A stretch of DNA of 18,508 bases. It comes from Clostridia bacterium. GTDB taxonomy: Bacteria; Bacillota; UBA994; PWPR01. Below are positions 15,130-18,508 of this stretch, piece by piece (the first letter of the stretch is position 1; each line of letters begins with the position of its first letter). A program made the translations under genes and the position numbers. The DNA lies in NCBI GenBank assembly GCA_003557085.1, contig PWPR01000002.1, positions 1 through 18,508 on the forward strand, read 5' to 3'. The notes beneath the pieces were generated by a model, which was not told the DNA's origin, made no database searches, and worked only from the letters and a program-made list of their open reading frames with translations.

Positions 15130-15688
15130 TTGAGATTATATCCTTTGCTAAGCAAAATAGGGTTTTATCAAAGGTAATTTGATTTACATCTGTGCTAATT
15201 TGGAAATTTTTAATTGGCAACTCATTATGACTAGTATATGTTTTAGCGAATCTTTCCTTGGGTAACCTAATAATAATTTCTGTGTTTTTCATTGCTGTTC
15301 CTTTTAACTTGTTTAGAATCTGACATTTAGGTTCAGCTTGCAAAGGAATGAAAATTTTTGAGAAATTAGAAGCATCGATATTTTCTCCACAGCATTGTAT
15401 TAATGTCACATTGGTAATTCTCAGTTTTTTGACATGCATTTTTGCTATCTCAACAGCTTCCTTATCTCTATCAATAATTGTAACTTCTTTTGCATACTCT
15501 GACATAATAATCCCAGTATAAGGGATAGCTCCTCCTCCAATGATTAGGATTTTGTCATTTTTATTTATGTTTGCAGATCTAATTTCACTCAAAACTGCCT
15601 TTCTATATAAGTTTAAATATAGCTTACAGGTCATGTGATTAATAGATGCAATTTTCTCTAATTTGCTAGTAAAACTATGAATTTTCAT
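15113..15688 (-). CDS. SAM-binding protein, nicotianamine-synthase-like
   Basis: The 191-residue soluble protein has a Rossmann SAM-binding core: KILIIGGGAIPYTGI at 46-60, the acidic end of the second strand IIDRD (Asp73), and GENID near 101-105. The loop GGGAIPYTGI, with Pro and Thr after the glycines, resembles the G-S-G-P-L-P-L-T-S-I loop of nicotianamine synthases more than the E/DxGxGxG of common methyltransferases. The later KIFIPLQAEPKCQILNKLKG and TEIIIRLP also fit that family's order (a strand, helix, then a strand with Arg). It is much shorter than NAS or CntL (about 270-320 residues), so the N-terminal helical part is missing or reduced. It abuts feoB directly and overlaps the flippase gene. 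It could make a metal ligand or methylate a lipid; neither is shown. Confidence 0.62.
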   Translation of the reverse strand: MKIHSFTSKLEKIASINHMTCKLYLNLYRKAVLSEIRSANINKNDKILIIGGGAIPYTGIIMSEYAKEVTIIDRDKEAVEIAKMHVKKLRITNVTLIQCCGENIDASNFSKIFIPLQAEPKCQILNKLKGTAMKNTEIIIRLPKERFAKTYTSHNELPIKNFQISTDVNQITFDKTLFCLAKDIISNEAHI

Positions 15689-17458
15689 TTAAGCCACCCC
15701 GATTAAAGCAAATAGATTGAAAACCTGATGGATGATTCCTCCAATAAATAGTGCAACAACTGTTGTCAATAAAGCGATCTTTAAGGCAAATCTAAAGTTA
15801 AATTCTTTAGCAAGAACTCCAAATACTGCAACGCATGGCATGTAAAACATGGCTACAACACCACCTACCAGCAACTGTCTGATGCCAAGTCCCATATCCA
15901 ATAGAGGTAGTACAGCTAACTCTCTTCTGACAATTCCTAAAATGAGTACTATACTTGCCTCTTGAGGCAAGCCTAACCAATTTACTACTAAAGGACTTAT
16001 GATTTCACCAAACCTTATTAAGGCCCCAGTTTCAAACATTAATGAAGCAAATCCTATAGCCAAAATCATAGGAAGCTCTGCCTCTAAAATGAAATGCTTT
16101 AATCTCATCCTAACTTTTCGAAACAAGGCAGTCATATTTGGTTGTAGTAGATTCGGTACTTCTAAAATAATGGGATTTACTTTCCCAGGAAGCACTTTAT
16201 CTAATACCCGTCCTGCTATAAACATTACTAAAAATGAGATCGCTAATACGGCAAGGACTAACATAAATGAATGATCTCCTAGTAGCACAACCAAAGCACC
16301 TAGCTGTGAAACACAAGGGACGCATAAAGGTACTATAGTAGAAATGATTTTCCTCTCTTTTTCTGAAGTAGCTGCCCTAGTACCCAAAATAGCAGGTACA
16401 GCGCAACCATATCCCAAGAAGATTGGAATGATACTACCACCTTGCAGGCCAATTTTTTGCATAACCCCATCTACTAAAATGCCAAGCCTTGGCAAAAATC
16501 CACTATCTTCTAAGAAAGAAAGAACAATATAGAAGAAGAATACATATGGTAGTACAAGAGCTATTGGCCACTCAACTCCTTTAATTAAGAAGCCTAGCTC
16601 TCCCACTAAAATATTATATAAAAGACCAGGAGAGACAAATCTCCCGACTAAACCTTCCATGAATGGCACATAGTAATTGTTAAACAATGGCAAAAGCAGC
16701 ACAGCCCTCAGTGCTTTTCCTCCTCCAACGATTAAACCCATAGCTCCTATCATTGTTGCTATAGCTATTGGAAGACCTGGCCATGGAGAAACAGTAAGAT
16801 TATCTATCTTCTCCCAAAAATTCTTTTTGCGATCTTGAGAAACATCTTCCTTAGTTTGCACGATATTTGCAATTTTTTTAGCCTTTTCCCATTTTTCATC
16901 TTGAGATAATTCTATGTGACGGGGTTGCTCTTTATTAATTATTTTATAAGCATTGTCTAAAAGTCTATTTAGACCTCTTCCTAAAACAGCTACACCTGGA
17001 ATAACAGGTGCGCCAAGAAGTTCACTTAATTTTTTAGCATCTATCATGATGCCTTTTCTCTCTGCTACATCTACCATATTAAGTAAGAATACAGTAGGAA
17101 TGTTGTATTCCAGTATTTCAAAAGCTAAATTGAGGTTTCTCTCTAAGTTCGTTGCATCTAAGACAGCTATAATGCTATCTGCCCCACTATTTAGCATTTC
17201 TTTAGCAATATCTTCTGCCTCAGAGGTTACTTCTAATGAATAGGTCCCTGGAACGTCAATAAGAGAAGCTTGTTCGTTTTCATGTACAATATTGCCTACA
17301 CTATAACTTACTGTAGTTCCTGGATAGTTAGCTGTTATAGCTTCTATCCCTGTGTACTTTGAAAACACAACACTCTTACCTACATTAGGATTGCCCATTA
17401 AAAGTATTTTGTACTTTGAGTTTGGGTCTATTCTTTTATTTATTTCATGGCAAGACAT
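15689..17458 (-). CDS. feoB: Ferrous iron transporter B, short and divergent
   Basis: The 589-residue membrane protein has an N-terminal small GTPase: G1 GNPNVGKS at 22-29, switch Thr48/Thr49, G3 DVPG at 68-71 and G4 NMVD at 127-130. A short helical spacer and a core of about ten hydrophobic helices follow. The canonical FeoB segments are recognisable: EDSGFLPR near 317, GYGCAVPAI at 349-357 (usually GFGCNVPAI), and MPCVAVFGVLAKE near 541. The second gate, usually SCSARLPV, reads PCVSQLGALV at 381-390, and the G3 Leu is Val. It is shorter than the usual 650-750 residues. It should carry Fe(II), or possibly another divalent metal, inward in a GTP-dependent way. The start lies 1 nt after the feoA stop, confirming coupling. 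See findings for the gate changes. Confidence 0.88.
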   Translation of the reverse strand: MSCHEINKRIDPNSKYKILLMGNPNVGKSVVFSKYTGIEAITANYPGTTVSYSVGNIVHENEQASLIDVPGTYSLEVTSEAEDIAKEMLNSGADSIIAVLDATNLERNLNLAFEILEYNIPTVFLLNMVDVAERKGIMIDAKKLSELLGAPVIPGVAVLGRGLNRLLDNAYKIINKEQPRHIELSQDEKWEKAKKIANIVQTKEDVSQDRKKNFWEKIDNLTVSPWPGLPIAIATMIGAMGLIVGGGKALRAVLLLPLFNNYYVPFMEGLVGRFVSPGLLYNILVGELGFLIKGVEWPIALVLPYVFFFYIVLSFLEDSGFLPRLGILVDGVMQKIGLQGGSIIPIFLGYGCAVPAILGTRAATSEKERKIISTIVPLCVPCVSQLGALVVLLGDHSFMLVLAVLAISFLVMFIAGRVLDKVLPGKVNPIILEVPNLLQPNMTALFRKVRMRLKHFILEAELPMILAIGFASLMFETGALIRFGEIISPLVVNWLGLPQEASIVLILGIVRRELAVLPLLDMGLGIRQLLVGGVVAMFYMPCVAVFGVLAKEFNFRFALKIALLTTVVALFIGGIIHQVFNLFALIGVA

Positions 17459-17459
17459 A

Positions 17460-17672
17460 TTAGCACTCCGCTACTAATATTTCGTTTGCAACTACTTGAG
17501 AAATTGCAATTTTTCTATTATCTATTTCAATTATTACAGGTCCACCGAAGGGTTGTGTTACTTTCATTATAAAGTCTTTGCCAGCTCTAACTCCTAAGAC
17601 TTTGAGTAACGTGCTTTCTGGTGTTGATAAAATCTTGCCTAGCTTGTTTTTGCTAAAAGTTGTCATAGTCAT
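17460..17672 (-). CDS. feoA: FeoA, small SH3-like partner of FeoB
   Basis: The 70-residue protein has the size and strand pattern of the FeoA SH3-like fold: LLKVLGVRAGKDFIMK, then GGPVIIEIDNRKIAIS with the typical turn before the last strands (IAISQVVANEILV). FeoA acts in the cytoplasm next to FeoB and is needed for Fe(II) uptake in several bacteria. AAGGGGAGA at 17681-17688 lies 8 nt before the ATG at 17672; a second Met two codons later (17666) has worse spacing. It is the first gene of a five-gene operon under the promoter at 17720-17748. Fur-like sites on both sides of that promoter imply repression when iron is sufficient. Confidence 0.9.
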   Translation of the reverse strand: MTMTTFSKNKLGKILSTPESTLLKVLGVRAGKDFIMKVTQPFGGPVIIEIDNRKIAISQVVANEILVAEC

Positions 17673-17699
17673 AATCCAGATCTCCCCTTTTCTCTTTAT

Positions 17700-17714
17700 T
17701 GAAAACTATTTTCA
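17700..17714. promoter_or_regulatory. Second Fur-like palindrome at the feoA transcription start
   Basis: TGAAAACTATTTTCA is a perfect 6-bp inverted repeat around 3 nt and matches the Fur consensus at 11 of 14 positions. It covers the predicted start of transcription (about 17713). It could be a second, weaker Fur operator. Being AT-rich, it could also be chance. Confidence 0.5.
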
Positions 17715-17719
17715 TTAAG

Positions 17720-17748
17720 AGTGTATTAATATTTTCTTATACTGTCAA
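17720..17748 (-). promoter_or_regulatory. Sigma-A promoter of the feoA operon
   Basis: Read on the - strand, TTGACA (17748-17743) is a perfect -35 box. TACACT (17725-17720) is a fair -10 box at the ideal spacing of 17 nt. Transcription would begin near 17713 and give a leader of about 40 nt before feoA. Confidence 0.75.
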
Positions 17749-17756
17749 GTCGATAT

Positions 17757-17771
17757 TGATAATTAGTATCA
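17757..17771. promoter_or_regulatory. Fur box upstream of the feoA promoter
   Basis: TGATAATTAGTATCA fits the 7-1-7 Fur consensus TGATAATNATTATCA with a single mismatch. It ends 8 nt upstream of the -35 box of the feoA promoter. The symmetry extends one base further on each side (T17756 with A17772). Confidence 0.8.
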
Positions 17772-17772
17772 A

Positions 17773-17923
17773 AAATTATTTAACGTATTAAAACTAATTT
17801 CTTGCCAAGGAAAATTATGTATTATGAGTAGAATAAAGTAGTAAAGATATACACTAAAAGCAGGAGATTCTGTTTTGTTATCGAAATAAACAAGCTAGAA
17901 ATACATAGAGATAGGAGTAAATT
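17773..17923. other. Rest of the divergent intergenic region before the aminopeptidase
   Basis: This is the part of the 251-nt divergent spacer nearest the aminopeptidase. It is AT-rich. TTGCCA at 17802 and AT-rich -10-like hexamers near 17829 and 17848 are present, but none is paired at proper spacing, so I cannot name the aminopeptidase promoter. TAGGAG at 17912-17917 is its ribosome binding site. I see no riboswitch or terminator. Confidence 0.4.
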
Positions 17924-18508
17924 ATGTCATTAGAACTACTAAAAAAATTATGTGAAACACCAGGTATCCCTGGTAGAGAAGAGCGTATAAGAGAACTTGT
18001 AATCAAAGAGATGACTCCATTGGTTGATGAAATCAATGTAGATAGTATGGGAAATGTAATTGGTTTTAAAAAAGGAAAAAGTGATAAGACTGTTATGATT
18101 GCTGGTCATATGGATGAGATTGGCTTTTTGGTTAGACATATTGACGATAAAGGTTTTCTAAGGTTAGAAGCTATGGGTGGCTTTGACCCAAGAACCTTAA
18201 TTGCCCAAAGAGTGAAAGTCCACGGGAGAGAAGACCTCAATGGTGTTTTAATGCCAGGGATCAAACCAAAGCATTTGCAAACTGGTAAAGAAAGTAAGAT
18301 ACCAGAGGTGAGCGAGTTTTTTGTTGACTTAGGTCTCTCTAAAGAAGAAGTTGAAAAAGTTGTCATGATTGGTGATTTTGTTACAATGGACAGAGATCTT
18401 GTACAAGTAGGAAACTTAGTAACATCTAAGGCTTTGGATGATAGAGTTGGTGTATATATTATGCTAGAGGCATTGAAGAGAGTTAAAGATACTGAGTATG
18501 GTATTTAT
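17924..18508 (+). CDS. M42 family metallo-aminopeptidase, N-terminal part (cut by window end)
   Basis: The frame is open from the ATG at 17924 to the last base (195 residues) with TAGGAG just upstream. It matches the M42 family of cytoplasmic cobalt/zinc aminopeptidases (glutamyl aminopeptidase, endoglucanase-M-like, TET type). Visible features are the opening LLKKLCETPGIPGREE, the first metal ligand His62 with the adjacent Asp64 in AGHMDEIG, and the bridging metal ligand Asp172 in KALDDRVG. The PDZ-like or dimerisation insert (about 70-160) lies between them. Full-length members have about 340-360 residues, so the catalytic Glu pair and the last ligands lie beyond the window. The family trims peptides in the cytoplasm, often as dodecamers. 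It is divergent from the feo operon; no evidence ties it to iron. Confidence 0.9.
   Translation, partial: MSLELLKKLCETPGIPGREERIRELVIKEMTPLVDEINVDSMGNVIGFKKGKSDKTVMIAGHMDEIGFLVRHIDDKGFLRLEAMGGFDPRTLIAQRVKVHGREDLNGVLMPGIKPKHLQTGKESKIPEVSEFFVDLGLSKEEVEKVVMIGDFVTMDRDLVQVGNLVTSKALDDRVGVYIMLEALKRVKDTEYGIY

Noticed and set aside
11383..15688. A complete opine metallophore pathway (DapF-like racemase plus NAS-like enzyme)
   Set aside because: The two genes lie in different operons on opposite strands and no opine dehydrogenase is present in the window, so a joint pathway is not supported beyond speculation.
18106..18366. Open frame on the - strand opposite the aminopeptidase
   Set aside because: The + strand encodes a clear M42 aminopeptidase with metal ligands; the reverse frame is its shadow.

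Overview
The window is AT-rich DNA with strong AGGAGG-type ribosome binding sites, tightly packed same-strand genes, lipoprotein-type export signals and a Fur-controlled ferrous-iron operon. This fits a low-GC Firmicute, most likely an anaerobic member of the Clostridia. That placement is inferred from gene content and base composition, not from a marker gene. I saw no rRNA, tRNA, CRISPR array, insertion sequence or prophage gene.

Region 1 (1-7500, + strand) starts with the 3' end of a gene I do not recognise. Next come a winged-helix-like protein ending in two zinc ribbons, a complete ABC importer of the iron(III)/AfuA type (lipoprotein binding protein, fused double permease, ATPase), a lipoprotein beta-propeller of the two-component-regulator type, and three more zinc-ribbon proteins. 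Two of those three carry membrane segments. Several joints are ATGA-type or short overlaps, so most of this looks like one co-translated operon. A hairpin terminator at 7521-7558 closes it. The combination of an importer with a sensor-like propeller, flanked by four proteins carrying six zinc ribbons, is the best candidate here for an undescribed functional unit.

Region 2 (7582-13120, + strand) encodes an XPB/Ssl2-type DNA helicase and a partner protein sharing the helicase's N-terminal domain. A free-standing pyruvate-kinase C-terminal domain, a divergent diaminopimelate epimerase (DapF), a flavin reductase and a small HEAT-like protein follow, mostly with overlapping or abutting ends. Two AT-rich hairpins lie after the last gene. 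A two-helix membrane protein of unknown function (13151-13645) follows. Its terminator works in both directions and also ends the operon coming from the other side.

Region 3 (17672 down to 13691, - strand) is one operon: feoA, a short and divergent feoB, a small SAM-binding protein resembling nicotianamine synthase, a flippase-like membrane protein of the lysyl-phosphatidylglycerol synthase membrane family, and phosphatidylserine synthase (pssA). A good sigma-A promoter (TTGACA, 17 nt, TACACT) lies upstream. It is bracketed by a near-consensus Fur box and a second, weaker Fur-like palindrome. Iron status therefore probably controls the whole operon, including the lipid genes. Region 4 (17924 to the end, + strand) is the N-terminal part of an M42 metallo-aminopeptidase cut by the window edge.

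All domain calls come from reading motifs by eye. No alignment, profile search or structure prediction was run.
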